From Deltaproteobacteria bacterium (lineage in GTDB: Bacteria; Myxococcota; Myxococcia; Myxococcales; 40CM-4-68-19): DNA of 34,174 bases. Location of the stretch: the NCBI GenBank assembly GCA_005888115.1, contig VBKO01000050.1, positions 1 through 34,174 of the forward strand. Reading direction: 5' to 3'. The position numbers and the translations under genes are program-made. The notes under the pieces are model-generated. The model made no database searches. It had not been told where the DNA came from and saw only the letters and a list, made by a program, of their open reading frames with translations. Numbering within the stretch: the first letter of the stretch is position 1; every line of letters begins with the position of its first letter. Below, in pieces: positions 1 through 9,023 of this stretch.

Positions 1-1008
1 TATCTCGCCGAGGAGAACATCCGCTTCTTCTTCGTCGACTCGCACGCGCTGGCCAACTCGGCGCCGCGCCCGCGCCGCGGCGTCTATGCGCCGATCTATA
101 CGCCGAGCGGGGTGGCCGCCTTCGCCCGCGATCCCGAGAGCTCGATGCAGGTCTGGAGCGCCGACTACGGTTATCCGGGCGACGCCGACTACCGCGAGTT
201 CTACCGGGACGTGGGCTACGACGCCGACTGGGACTACATCCGCCCGTACATCCAGGCGACCGGCGCGCGGAAGAACGTGGGGATCAAGTACTACAAGATC
301 ACCGGCAAGGTGTCCCTCGACCAGAAGCAGCCCTACGATCCGGAAGCTGCGCGGCGCAAGGCCGACCTGCATGCCAGCAACTTCCTCTTCAACCGCACCA
401 AGCAGATCGAGTACCTGCGCCAGGCGTTCGGCGAAGGTCCGCCGCCCATCGTGATCAGCCCGTACGACGCGGAGCTCTACGGCCACTGGTGGTACGAGGG
501 CCCGATGTTCCTGGACCTGCTCATCCGCAAGGCGGCGCACGACCAGGACGTGCTGCAGATGCTCTCGCCCATCGACTACCTGGCGATGTACCCCGAGCAG
601 CAGGTGTCGCAGCCGCCGATGTCGAGCTGGGGCGCGGGCGGGTATGCCGGCGTCTGGCTCGACGAGTCGAACGACTGGATCTACCGGTACCTGCACAAGG
701 CCGCGGACCGGATGATCGAGCTGGCCCGTTCCTTCCACGATGCCTCGGGAGTCCAGCGGCGTGCGCTCAACCAGGCGGCGCGCGAGCTGCTCCTCGCGCA
801 GTCGAGCGACTGGGCGTTCATCATCAAGACCGGCACCATGGTCGACTACGCGGTGCGCCGCACCCGCGAGCATCTGCTTCGCTTCACGCGGCTGTACGAC
901 CAGGTCAAAGGCAACCAGCTGGACGAGCGCTGGCTCGGCGAGCTGGAGGCGCGCGACAACCTGTTCCCCGAGATGGATTACCGCGTCTACCGGCCCCAGC
1001 CTGCCTGA
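1..1008 (+). CDS. GH57 1,4-alpha-glucan branching enzyme, C-terminal part (5' end outside window)
   Basis: The frame is open from base 1, so this is the last 335 codons of a longer gene. It fits the GH57/DUF1957 branching-enzyme family, which makes alpha-1,6 branches in glycogen-like glucan in the cytoplasm. The segment SPYDAELYGHWW (from base 457) carries the Asp (codon 466-468) that is the second catalytic carboxylate in this family. It is followed by the WLDESNDWIYRYLHKAADRM and LLLAQSSDWAFI blocks typical of the C-terminal helical domain. The catalytic Glu lies upstream, outside the window. The next two genes act on the same polymer, which supports an alpha-glucan operon. The family call is confident; linkage specificity is inferred from the family. 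Confidence 0.88.
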   Translation, partial: YLAEENIRFFFVDSHALANSAPRPRRGVYAPIYTPSGVAAFARDPESSMQVWSADYGYPGDADYREFYRDVGYDADWDYIRPYIQATGARKNVGIKYYKITGKVSLDQKQPYDPEAARRKADLHASNFLFNRTKQIEYLRQAFGEGPPPIVISPYDAELYGHWWYEGPMFLDLLIRKAAHDQDVLQMLSPIDYLAMYPEQQVSQPPMSSWGAGGYAGVWLDESNDWIYRYLHKAADRMIELARSFHDASGVQRRALNQAARELLLAQSSDWAFIIKTGTMVDYAVRRTREHLLRFTRLYDQVKGNQLDERWLGELEARDNLFPEMDYRVYRPQPA

Positions 1009-1085
1009 TCGGCTCGCCGCAAGGGGCGTGTCCGTCAAGTCTCGGAATGCACAGATTCCCTGCCCCGACCCGTGAGGGAATCGCG

Positions 1086-2129
1086 ATGCGCGTAGCGCTC
1101 GTCTCCACGCCCTTCGTCTCCGTCCCGCCGCTGCGCTATGGGGGAACGGAGCTGGTCGTCGCCGAGCTGGCGGCCGCGCTGCGCCGGCGCGGCCTGGACG
1201 TCGTCATCTATGCCACCGGCGACTCGCGGCCCGATGGCGTGGAGGTGCGCTCGTACTTCCCCTCCGCCCAGTGGCCGCCGAACGCGGACGTGGATGCGAC
1301 CCATGCGGCCTGGTCGCTCCGCGACATCGGGCGCGATCCGCGCGGATTCGACGTGGTGCACCTGCACAGCATTGCCGCGGTCGAGCTGGCGCGGCTGTGC
1401 CCGTATCCTGCGGTGGCTACGGTGCACCACGATCGGGACGAGAGGTTCTCGCGCATCTACCACGCGAATCCCCAGGTGAAGCTGGTCGCCATCAGCAACA
1501 GCCAGGCCCGGCGAGAGGTGGCACCGGTGACCGCCGTCATCCACCATGGCCTCTCCCCCGACCGCTTTCCTTTCCTGCCCGAGCAGGGCTACCTGCTCTA
1601 CCTGGGCCGCTATTCGCGTGAGAAGGGGCCGCATCTCGCCATCGAGGTCGCGGTGCGCGCCAAGGTGCCGCTGGTGATGGCCGGCGAGCCGCACGAGCTG
1701 GACTTCTATCGCGAGGAGGTGCTGCCACTCATCCGCAAGCACGGCGTGCTCGAGCTCGGGCCGGTGGGAGGCGCGCGCAAGGCGAACCTGCTCGCCCGGG
1801 CGCGCGCGCTGATCTTCCCCGTGCAGTGGGACGAGCCGTTCGGGCTGGTGATGATCGAGTCGCAGCTCTGCGGGGTGCCGGTGCTCGCGCTCGGCCGCGG
1901 GAGCGTTCCGGAGGTGGTCGAGGACGGCGTCAGCGGGCTGGTCGCCGACGATCCCTCCGAGCTGGTGTCCGGCGCGCGCGTCGCCGACAAGCTGTTCGAC
2001 CGCACCCGCATCCGCGCGCATGCGCGCGAGCGCTGGTCGGCGGAACGGATGGCCTCGGATTACCTCCAGCTGTACCGGCAGGCAGCCGCCGAGCGCTTCG
2101 CCGCCGCCGATGCCGGGTACGCGGGATAG
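1086..2129 (+). CDS. GT4-family glycosyltransferase
   Basis: 347-aa GT-B fold glycosyltransferase. The N-terminus MRVALVSTPF with a following YGGTE glycine-rich loop (about residues 18-22) is the acceptor-side Rossmann start. The C-terminal half has LYLGRYSREKGPH and the GT4 donor motif WDEPFGLVMIESQLCGVPV (E-x7-E), which binds a nucleotide-sugar. The ATG at 1086 is preceded by a purine-rich GAGGGA. It lies between a branching enzyme and a debranching enzyme gene and its stop is almost fused to the next start, so it probably extends or starts an alpha-glucan. Donor and acceptor cannot be read from the sequence; it is shorter than classical glycogen synthase GlgA (about 480 aa), so another GT4 role remains possible. 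Confidence 0.85.
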   Translation: MRVALVSTPFVSVPPLRYGGTELVVAELAAALRRRGLDVVIYATGDSRPDGVEVRSYFPSAQWPPNADVDATHAAWSLRDIGRDPRGFDVVHLHSIAAVELARLCPYPAVATVHHDRDERFSRIYHANPQVKLVAISNSQARREVAPVTAVIHHGLSPDRFPFLPEQGYLLYLGRYSREKGPHLAIEVAVRAKVPLVMAGEPHELDFYREEVLPLIRKHGVLELGPVGGARKANLLARARALIFPVQWDEPFGLVMIESQLCGVPVLALGRGSVPEVVEDGVSGLVADDPSELVSGARVADKLFDRTRIRAHARERWSAERMASDYLQLYRQAAAERFAAADAGYAG

Positions 2130-2131
2130 AC

Positions 2132-4356
2132 GTGGCCGATCGGACGCTGACCCCGATCGCAGCGGCAGAGTTGCTCGGGTACGACGACCTGACCAAACTG
2201 CCGGAGTCGACGGGCACCGAGAAGCTGGTCTTGAAGCGCGGGAACCTGTTCGCGGTGACCGGGCGGCTGGGCGACATCTTCCCGGCCGGAGCGCGCGACC
2301 AAGGGGCCTACTTCGAGGACACGCGCTTCCTCAGCACGCTCAAGCTGACGGTCGCCGGCGGTCCGCCGGTCGTGCTCTCCACGCAGGGCAGCGCCGAATA
2401 CACCTCGCAGATCGACCTCACGGTGACCTCCACGCTGTTCGGCGGTCTCTTCGCCGATCCGGTGAACTTCCTCCACCTGCGCCGCGAGCAGCTGATGGAC
2501 GACCAGTTCGTCGAGCGGCTCACGCTGACCAACTTCCTCGTCCACGAGGTCGACTACTGGATCGAGTACCAGTTCGCCGTCGACTTCGCCGATCAGTTCG
2601 AGGTGCGCGGCGCGCGCCGCCGCGATCGCGGCACCTACTTCCGGCCGCGCGTGTCCCGCGACCGGGTGGTGTTCGCCTACCAGGGGCGGGACGCCGTCGT
2701 CTACCGCTCCGAGGTGTTCTTTCCCACGCGCGCGCCCGACCAGCTCGACGCGGGGAAGGCCCGCTTCAGCTTCCACCTGGGGCCCAACGAGAGCGTGCAG
2801 ATCGAGCTGCACGCCATCCCCTCGTTGCACGCGCTCCGCTCCGGGGTGTCGGTACGCGAATCGGCGGACGCGGCGCGCAGCCCCGGATTCCGGCCGCCCC
2901 CGCCGCTCGCCGAGCTCCCCGAGGGCGGATGGCGGTACCCGGGCAGCGACCAGGAGTCGGATCCTCCGCCGCCGCGACGATACGAGGAAAGGCTGGGCCG
3001 CGCCCGCGCGGCGTATCGCGCCTGGGCGGAGAACTCGACGCAGGTACACACCACCGAGGAGGCGTTCAACTGGGCCCTCGAGCAGGCCGTGGCGGACCTC
3101 AAGGCGTTGAACATCTACTGGGAGGGCAGGCGGGTGATCTCCGCCGGCGTGCCCTGGTACGCCTCCCCGTTCGGGCGTGACGCGCTCATCACGGGATCCT
3201 GCACGAGATCCGGCGCGGCGAGCTGGCCCGGGCGGGCGAGGTGCCGCACACGCCCTACTACGGCAGCGTGGACGCGACGCCGCTCTTCATCATCCTCTAT
3301 TCGGAATATCTTCAGTGGACCGACGACCGGGCCACGGCCGACCAGCTGCTCCCCGCCGCCGAGGCCGCGCTGCGCTGGATCGACGAGTACGGCGACAAGG
3401 ACGGCGACGGGTTCGTCGAGTACCAGCGCAAGAACCCGCGCGGGTTGGAGAACCAAGGCTGGAAGGACTCGCGCGACGGCGTCCCGCACGCCGACGGCAC
3501 GCCGGCCCGGCCCCCGATCGCGCTGGTCGAGGTGCAGGGATACTGCGTCGACGCCCGCCGCCGGATGGCGCGCATCTACCGCCAGCTCGGCCGCCGGGAG
3601 GACGCGGCCCGGTGCACGCGCAAGGCTATCGAGCTCGCGCGGCGCATCGACGACGCGTTCTGGGACGAGCGCACCGGCACCTACGTGCTCGCGCTCGATG
3701 CCGAGAAGAAGCAGGTGCGCAGCATCGCCTCCAACATGGGCCACCTGCTCTGGTCGCGCGCCATTCCCGACGGCAAGGCGCGGCGCGTGGCCCGGGCGCT
3801 GCTCTCGGCGGAAGGGTTCAACGGCTGGGGGATCCGCACGCTCGCACGCGGGCAAAAGGCGTACAACCCGCTCAGCTACCACAACGGCACCGTCTGGCCG
3901 CACGACAACTCCCTCATCGCCATGGGCCTGTCGCACTACGGGCTACAGCGGCAGGCGCTGCAGATCATGAGCGGCGCCTACGCCGCGGCGCGCGGGTTCC
4001 GCCACTACCGGCTGCCCGAGCTGTTCTGCGGCATGGACCGCGGCGACCAGGAGCAGCCGGTGAGCTACCCCGTGTCCTGCTCCCCGCAGGCGTGGGCATC
4101 CGGCGCGATGTTCCTCACGCTGCGCGCCTGCCTCGGCATCTATCCCGACGGTCCGCGGCGGGCGCTCAGGATCGTGAACCCGCACCTGCCCGACTGGATG
4201 AGCGAGGTCACGCTGCGCGGGATGCGCATCGCGAACTCGCGCGTGTCGTTGCACTTCACGCGGACCGGAGAGGGGTGCTTCGCCGCGGTCACCGAGACGC
4301 GCGGCGATCCGCTCGCGCTGCGCATCGAGGTCGGGACCGGCAACCCCGGATCGTGA
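2132..4356 (+). pseudogene. Amylo-alpha-1,6-glucosidase (glycogen debranching), internal deletion with frameshift
   Basis: The GTG at 2132 follows the previous stop by two bases (translational coupling). Codons 1-355 encode the N-terminal domain of bacterial debranching enzymes (KRGNLFAVTGRLGDIFPAG, then YFEDTRFLS) and enter the catalytic (alpha/alpha)6 domain at VPWYASPFGRDALIT. At about 3191-3196 homology jumps to another frame: it resumes as GILHEIRRGELARAGEVPHT, PYYGSVDATPLF and runs to 4356. Family members normally have roughly 35 residues between FGRDxLIT and GKIxHE; these are absent and the frame changes, so about 110 bases seem lost (length = 1 mod 3). A start at GTG 3241 could give a 371-aa C-terminal fragment. 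Either a true pseudogene or an assembly error; the family call itself is firm. Confidence 0.85.
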
Positions 4357-4384
4357 CCCCAGGCTCCGGTGGCTTCCAGGGGAA

Positions 4385-4422
4385 CGCGGGAGGTGCGGGT
4401 GGGAAGCTCCGTTCCTCCCGCG
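4385..4422. terminator. Hairpin between convergent genes
   Basis: A perfect 9-bp inverted repeat, CGCGGGAGG at 4385-4393 and CCTCCCGCG at 4414-4422, with a 20-base loop. It lies between the debranching gene stop (4356, +) and the small membrane protein stop (4442, -). Position and stem fit a bidirectional terminator. There is no clear T-run on either side, so intrinsic termination is only inferred. Confidence 0.45.
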
Positions 4423-4441
4423 ACCGATCGGACCCCGACGG

Positions 4442-4627
4442 TCAGGCTGCCTGGCGTGCGGGCTGGACGGGCGCGGGCAGGCGGCGGAAGGCGTTCGTCA
4501 CACGATCCCAGGCCTTGCGGCCGGTGTCGGTGCGGGAAAATGCCTTGAGGGCGGCGGCCCCGAAGAGGGCAACCAGGCCACCGGGGACGATCAGGGCAGC
4601 GAGCACCAACGCGATTCGGCGGGTCAC
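4442..4627 (-). CDS. Small single-span membrane protein, hypothetical
   Basis: 61 aa from GTG at 4627. Residues about 5-28 (IALVLAALIVPGGLVALFGA) form one hydrophobic span, followed by a short positively charged tail ending PAPVQPARQAA, so it is predicted to be an inner-membrane peptide with a small C-terminal extension. It is divergent from the MoxR gene (start 4700). No convincing Shine-Dalgarno is seen before the GTG, and no family is recognised. The hydrophobic stretch and the hairpin at its 3' end are the main reasons to believe it is a gene. Confidence 0.45.
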   Translation of the reverse strand: MTRRIALVLAALIVPGGLVALFGAAALKAFSRTDTGRKAWDRVTNAFRRLPAPVQPARQAA

Positions 4628-4699
4628 GAGGAATGTTTGTGCAGGAGCAATGCCACGTGCGAAGCGCGTTACGCACCGGCGCCATGTTAAAAGCCGTGC

Positions 4700-5641
4700 A
4701 TGAGCGCGGTCTCCCTGGCCAGCATCCAGGACGTCGAAGCGCGGTTGCGCTCGGCTGGTTACCTGCCGTCTTCGGAGATCGCCACCAGCGTCTTCCTCGC
4801 CGACCGGCTGGAGAAGCCGGTCTTGGTGGAGGGGCCCGCCGGCGTGGGCAAGACCGAGCTGGCGCGCGCGTTCGCGCAGGCGACCGGGCGCAGACTCGTC
4901 CGTCTGCAGTGCTACGAAGGGCTCGACGAGGCCAAGGCGCTGTACGAGTGGGAGTACGCGAAGCAGCTCCTCTACACGCAGCTCCTCAAGGACAAGATCG
5001 CGGAGACCATCGCGGGAGCGGGGACGCTCCGCGAGGCCGCCGATCGCGTGGCGGGCTCCGACGACCTCTTCTTCAGCGAGCGGTTCCTCCTGCCGCGTCC
5101 GGTGCTGGCGGCCATCCGGAGCCCGGACCCCGCGCTGCTCCTGGTGGACGAGATCGACAAGGCCGACCCCGAGTTCGAGGCCTTCCTGCTGGAGGTGCTG
5201 GCCGACTACTCCGTGACGGTCCCCGAGATCGGCACCGTGCACGCGCTGCACACGCCGCGCGTCGTGCTCACCTCCAACGCCGCGCGGGAGCTGTCCGACG
5301 GGCTCAAGCGCCGGTGCCTGCACCTGTACATCGACTTCCCCTCGGCGCAGCGCGAGCTGGAGATCGTCCGGGAGCGCGTGCCGGGCGTGGCCGATCAGCT
5401 GGCCCGGAAGGTGGTCGCCGCAGTGCAGGCGATCCGCAAGCTCGACTTGAAGAAGCTGCCCTCGATCGCGGAGACGCTCGACTGGGTGCGCGCGCTGCTC
5501 TTGCTCAATGCCGCCTCGCTGGACGGGCAGCTCGTCTCGGACACCCTGTCCACCTTGCTCAAGTACGAAGCGGACATCGCCAAGGCCCGCGAGCACGTCG
5601 GCTACATCGCCTCCGCCGAGCTCCCCGCCACCATCCGCTGA
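4700..5641 (+). CDS. MoxR-type AAA+ ATPase
   Basis: 313 aa. Walker A GPAGVGKT (residues 45-52), Walker B LLLVDEID (146-153), a sensor-1 block VVLTSNAARELSDGLKRRC and the C-terminal lid helices identify the MoxR/CoxD branch of AAA+ ATPases. These act as cytoplasmic chaperones that insert metal cofactors or mature target proteins, usually with a VWA-domain (CoxE-like) partner encoded next door. Here the next gene is on the other strand and no VWA gene is in the window, so the partner is unknown. ATG at 4700. The segment YEGLDEAKALYEWEYAKQLL matches the CO-dehydrogenase-type MoxR subgroup, but no molybdoenzyme genes are nearby. Confidence 0.88.
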   Translation: MSAVSLASIQDVEARLRSAGYLPSSEIATSVFLADRLEKPVLVEGPAGVGKTELARAFAQATGRRLVRLQCYEGLDEAKALYEWEYAKQLLYTQLLKDKIAETIAGAGTLREAADRVAGSDDLFFSERFLLPRPVLAAIRSPDPALLLVDEIDKADPEFEAFLLEVLADYSVTVPEIGTVHALHTPRVVLTSNAARELSDGLKRRCLHLYIDFPSAQRELEIVRERVPGVADQLARKVVAAVQAIRKLDLKKLPSIAETLDWVRALLLLNAASLDGQLVSDTLSTLLKYEADIAKAREHVGYIASAELPATIR

Positions 5642-5651
5642 AAGGACTCAA

Positions 5652-5733
5652 ATCACACCGCGGAGACGCGGAGAGCGCGGAGGTTTTCCAGAAAAAAACG
5701 AATCCTCCGCGACCTCCGCGGCTCCGCGGTGAT
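5652..5733. repeat. Dispersed palindromic element, copy 1
   Basis: 82-bp imperfect inverted repeat. Left arm 5652-5683 (ATCACACCGCGGAGACGCGG...), an A/T-richer centre with AAAAAAA, right arm 5704-5733 (...CTCCGCGGCTCCGCGGTGAT). It sits between convergent genes (moxR stop 5641, hypothetical stop 5744). Related copies lie at 11101, 20814, 23537 and 24544. Confidence 0.85.
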
Positions 5734-5743
5734 CTTCTGAGCC

Positions 5744-6265
5744 CTAGCGGTGCTTGGTGGGGAGGCGGTCGGAGCGGCGGGCTTGGGCTAGCGCCTGGTG
5801 ATCGACCCAGCCAGGGTAGGCGGCGCGCACCGAGTCGTTGGAGAGGTTGCGGAGGCGGGCGCCGGACTTGCGATCGCCTACCAGCCATGCGCCGCGCGAC
5901 TTGAAGAGAAGGTAGACGGCGGGATCGCCGGTGGACATCTCCTGCGCGTCGCGGTGGTAGACGTCCTCGGCCAGCTCGATGAATACCGCACCGGGCCCGG
6001 CCGACCGCGCTTCCTTGAACTCGAAGGTCTTCAGCTCGTCGTTGCGCGGCGCCCAGGGCGCGAGGCGCGCCTTGGGGTGCGTGAGCCGCTTCACGCCGTC
6101 CCAGTCGCGGCGGACGATGCGGGACAGGTACTGCTGCAGGGTCGCCTTGGCGAGGAAGACGTCCGGGCTCTCCTCGCGCAAGAGGGACTGCGCGGAGTCG
6201 CCACTGCGCTTCTCGACGGCCGTATCCAATGCCGCAGCCAGGATCAGAACCGAGACCGCCACCAT
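5744..6265 (-). CDS. Secreted hypothetical protein
   Basis: 173 aa. The ATG at 6265 is chosen because GGGGGAGG stands about 5 bases upstream; an in-frame start 14 codons earlier lacks such a site. The N-terminus MVAVSVLILAAALDTAVEKR looks like a short signal peptide. The body is charged (ESPDVFLAKATLQQYLSRIVRRDWDG) with a central segment FEFKEARSAGPGAVFIELAEDVYHRD and a later LLFKSRGAWLVGDRKSG. The alternation of polar and aromatic residues resembles small NTF2-like/DUF4878 lipoprotein folds, but no motif is decisive. It lies 126 bases after the diguanylate cyclase gene on the same strand and could be co-transcribed. Confidence 0.7.
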   Translation of the reverse strand: MVAVSVLILAAALDTAVEKRSGDSAQSLLREESPDVFLAKATLQQYLSRIVRRDWDGVKRLTHPKARLAPWAPRNDELKTFEFKEARSAGPGAVFIELAEDVYHRDAQEMSTGDPAVYLLFKSRGAWLVGDRKSGARLRNLSNDSVRAAYPGWVDHQALAQARRSDRLPTKHR

Positions 6266-6391
6266 GTCGACCTCCCCCGGACCCGCGCACGCTGCACGGG
6301 CGTGCACCGGGAGCGAACGTGCGCACAGGCGCCGGTGCCCGCAACCGAGGCAAGCGCCACGTGCCGGGTGGTGGACGTTCGTGAGCGCCCG

Positions 6392-7891
6392 TCAGGACGC
6401 GGCGCGGGCGGTCGTCTGCGCCGCCGCGACGCGGTTGCGGCCCGCCCGTTTGGCTTCGTACAGCGCCCCGTCCGCTTTCTCGACCAGGGCGGCCACGTCG
6501 GTCGCCTCGTGGCCGAACCCGGCCACGCCGACCGAGACGGTCACCCGCACCGGGCCCGCGCCGGCCGGCGCCGGGAGCGGCGTGGTCGCGACCGCGCGCC
6601 GGAGCTTCTCGGCCACCTCGATCGCCTCCTCGCGAGCGATGCGCGGCAGGACGACGACGAACTCGTCGCCGCCGTAGCGGGCGACCATGTCCACCTTGCG
6701 CACGTTGCGCTGGAGCGCCACCGCGATGCCGCGCAGCACCGCGTCACCGACGGTGTGTCCGTGGGCGTCGTTGACCTGCTTGAACAGGTCCAGGTCCATC
6801 ATCAGGACCGTCAGCTCGTCGCCGAAGCGCAGGCTGCGCGACACCTCTTGCTCGAGACGGGTGAACAGGTAGCGCCGGTTGGGGATCCCGGTGAGCGCGT
6901 CGGTGAACGACAGCTCGCGCGTCTGCTGGTACAGGCGCGCATTGGCGATGGCCAGGCCGGCCTGCGCGGAGATGGCCTCGGCCAGCCGGATCTCCTGGGG
7001 AGAGAAGCCGTCCACGGCGGGCCGGTTGAGGTTCATCACGCCCACGATGCGGCCTTTCGCGCGCAGTGGGACGCAGAGGAACGAGCCGGTGGTCTTGCGC
7101 AGCCCCTTGTAGTGCAGGTAGTGCCGGTCGCGCTGCACGTCGGGGACGTACATGGTCTTCCCCTGCGCGGCCGCCGCACCGCTCACGCCCTCGCCCAGGC
7201 GGAAGCGCATCCCGCGGGCCGCCGCTAGCCCCTGCCCGGCGACCGCCTCGACCACCAGCTGGTGCGTGGTCTCGTCGAGGAGGAGCGCGCAGAACTCGTC
7301 GACCCGCAATGCCGCGCAGACCAGCCGTCCCAGCTGCTCGAGCTGCTCCGGCAGGTCGAGCGTCCCGCTGAGCGCCTTGGAAACATCGAGGAGCAGCTCC
7401 ATCTCGCGGACGTGCGCGGCCAGGCGCTCGTTCACCGAAGTGAGCTCGTGCTGCAACTTCAGCTCGCGGCCCATGGTCTCCAGCGACTGCTCGGTCTCGA
7501 TCTCGTGCGCCGCCATGTCGGTCACGCGCGCCAACATCGTGTTGAAGGAGCGCGCCAGGCGGCCCAGCTCGTCGTCTCCGGTCACCTTGGCCCGCACCAG
7601 GATGTCGCCCATCTCCGCGCGCGCCATGGTGGCGCCCAGGTGCTGCGCCGGCTTCACCAGGAACTTGCGCGAGGTGATCGCCACCGCGATACCGGCGAAG
7701 GTCAGCGTCAGCACGCTGCCAAGGACCGCGCCTTCCTTGAGCAATCGGAAGGCGAGGACGGGGTCGGTCCGCGCCACGTCTTCTGTGTAGGCAATCAGCA
7801 CACCCAGTCCCACCAGCAGGACCACGGCAGAGGGGACGGCGGAAGCGAGGATGAGCTTCAGCGCGACCGAGCGGCGGATGCGGGAAAGCAC
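6392..7891 (-). CDS. Membrane diguanylate cyclase (HAMP-GAF-GGDEF)
   Basis: 499 aa, GTG start at 7891 with GGATGAG upstream. Two transmembrane segments (about residues 11-34 and 52-72) bracket a very short periplasmic loop. They are followed by a HAMP segment (VKPAQHLGATMARAEMGD...DDELGRLARSFNTM), a helical linker, a GAF domain (about 165-325, with SFLCVPLRAKGRIVGVMNL) and a C-terminal GGDEF domain. The active site GGDEF is at 407-411 and the inhibitory I-site RKVD at 398-401, so both catalysis (2 GTP to c-di-GMP) and product inhibition look intact. The GAF and HAMP parts suggest control by a small ligand or membrane signal. A PilZ c-di-GMP-receptor-like protein is encoded at 17898-18560. Confidence 0.93.
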   Translation of the reverse strand: MLSRIRRSVALKLILASAVPSAVVLLVGLGVLIAYTEDVARTDPVLAFRLLKEGAVLGSVLTLTFAGIAVAITSRKFLVKPAQHLGATMARAEMGDILVRAKVTGDDELGRLARSFNTMLARVTDMAAHEIETEQSLETMGRELKLQHELTSVNERLAAHVREMELLLDVSKALSGTLDLPEQLEQLGRLVCAALRVDEFCALLLDETTHQLVVEAVAGQGLAAARGMRFRLGEGVSGAAAAQGKTMYVPDVQRDRHYLHYKGLRKTTGSFLCVPLRAKGRIVGVMNLNRPAVDGFSPQEIRLAEAISAQAGLAIANARLYQQTRELSFTDALTGIPNRRYLFTRLEQEVSRSLRFGDELTVLMMDLDLFKQVNDAHGHTVGDAVLRGIAVALQRNVRKVDMVARYGGDEFVVVLPRIAREEAIEVAEKLRRAVATTPLPAPAGAGPVRVTVSVGVAGFGHEATDVAALVEKADGALYEAKRAGRNRVAAAQTTARAAS

Positions 7892-8012
7892 ATTCTCATC
7901 CTACCATCCACTCCGCTCCGCGCCTCGGGTGGTCGGCGAAACGTTGCGGATCGCGCTTTGGAAAATTCGCGAAAGTTGCGCGGGCCGTGTCCAGGGCAGA
8001 GGCTCGCGGCGG

Positions 8013-9023
8013 GTGCGGAGGTACCTGACAGCGCTGCTGCTCCTCCTCACGCAGGGCGGGCGCCCGATCGAGCTTCCGGGGTCGCGGCACACGCTCCTGG
8101 CGCGAGCAGGCGCGCTCCTCGTCGACGGACGGACGCTTTCCGGCGGCGAGCCGCTCATCGTGTACCCCGGCGAAGGACGGCTGCGCGTCGACCAGAGGCC
8201 TTTGCCCGGGCGCCTGGAGGTCTGGGCAGACGCCCGCGGCCTGCTCCTGGTCAACGCGCTCGATCTGGAGGACTACGTCGCCGCGGTGGTGGCGAGCGAG
8301 GTGCCCAAGGACTGGCCCGAGGCGGCGCTGGAGGCGCAGGCGGTGGCGGCGCGCACCTTCGCCGTGGCGCAGAAGATCGCGCAAGGGCCGGCCGCGCGCG
8401 CGCACCTGGGGTCCTCGGTGCTGGACCAGGTGTACGCCGGCGCGGCGCATCCCGCGAGCGGGGCGCTGAGCGCCGCGCACGCGACCGCCGGCGAGGTGCT
8501 CACGTATGGCGCGGCGCCGATTGCGGCGTACTTCAGCGCCTCCTGCGGCGGACGCAGCGAGACCGGGGAGGACGCGTTCAACCTCGCCGCCGGCACGACG
8601 CCGTATCTGGTCTCCGAGCAGGACGATGCCGACCCCGGACGCGCCTGGGTCGTGCGCAAGCCGCTGGCGCAGATCTCGGCCGCGCTGCGGAAGGCCGGCC
8701 GGGTGCTCGCCCCGGTCACTTCGGTCCGCGTCTCGGCGCGCACCGGCAGCGGCCGCGCGCGCACGCTGCTCCTCGACACTCCCTCTGGGGAGCGCAGCCT
8801 GGCCGCGGTGGAGCTCCGCCAGATGCTCGGCTACGAGGCGCTGCCTTCGCTCTTGTTCGCCGTCTCCGTCGAGGGAACGGACGCGGTGTTCCGCGGCCGC
8901 GGCAACGGCCACGGGGTGGGCCTCTGCCAGTGGGGCGCCCGGGCGCGCGCGGTGCGCGGCGAGTCGTACCGGCAGATCCTGGCGCACTACTACCCGGGTT
9001 CCGAGGTCCGGCGGATGTATTGA
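8013..9023 (+). CDS. SpoIID/LytB-domain protein (peptidoglycan amidase enhancer-like)
   Basis: 336 aa from GTG at 8013, chosen because MRRYLTALLLLLTQ gives a signal-peptide-like N-terminus; the frame is open further upstream but without a good start. The core block LEDYVAAVVASEVPKDWP, EAALEAQAVAARTFAV and the C-terminal GNGHGVGLCQWGARARA are hallmarks of the SpoIID family. In Bacillus, SpoIID is a sporulation lytic transglycosylase; in Gram-negatives and other bacteria related LytB proteins modify or bind peptidoglycan. It is exported and divergent from the GGDEF gene (121-base intergenic region). Its last 34 bases overlap the convergent membrane-protein gene. Its role in this organism is inferred only. 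Confidence 0.87.
   Translation: MRRYLTALLLLLTQGGRPIELPGSRHTLLARAGALLVDGRTLSGGEPLIVYPGEGRLRVDQRPLPGRLEVWADARGLLLVNALDLEDYVAAVVASEVPKDWPEAALEAQAVAARTFAVAQKIAQGPAARAHLGSSVLDQVYAGAAHPASGALSAAHATAGEVLTYGAAPIAAYFSASCGGRSETGEDAFNLAAGTTPYLVSEQDDADPGRAWVVRKPLAQISAALRKAGRVLAPVTSVRVSARTGSGRARTLLLDTPSGERSLAAVELRQMLGYEALPSLLFAVSVEGTDAVFRGRGNGHGVGLCQWGARARAVRGESYRQILAHYYPGSEVRRMY

Noticed and set aside
5652-5733. CRISPR-like or transposon terminal repeats from the dispersed palindromes
   Set aside because: Copies are scattered, not regularly spaced, with no spacers, no cas genes and no transposase in the window.
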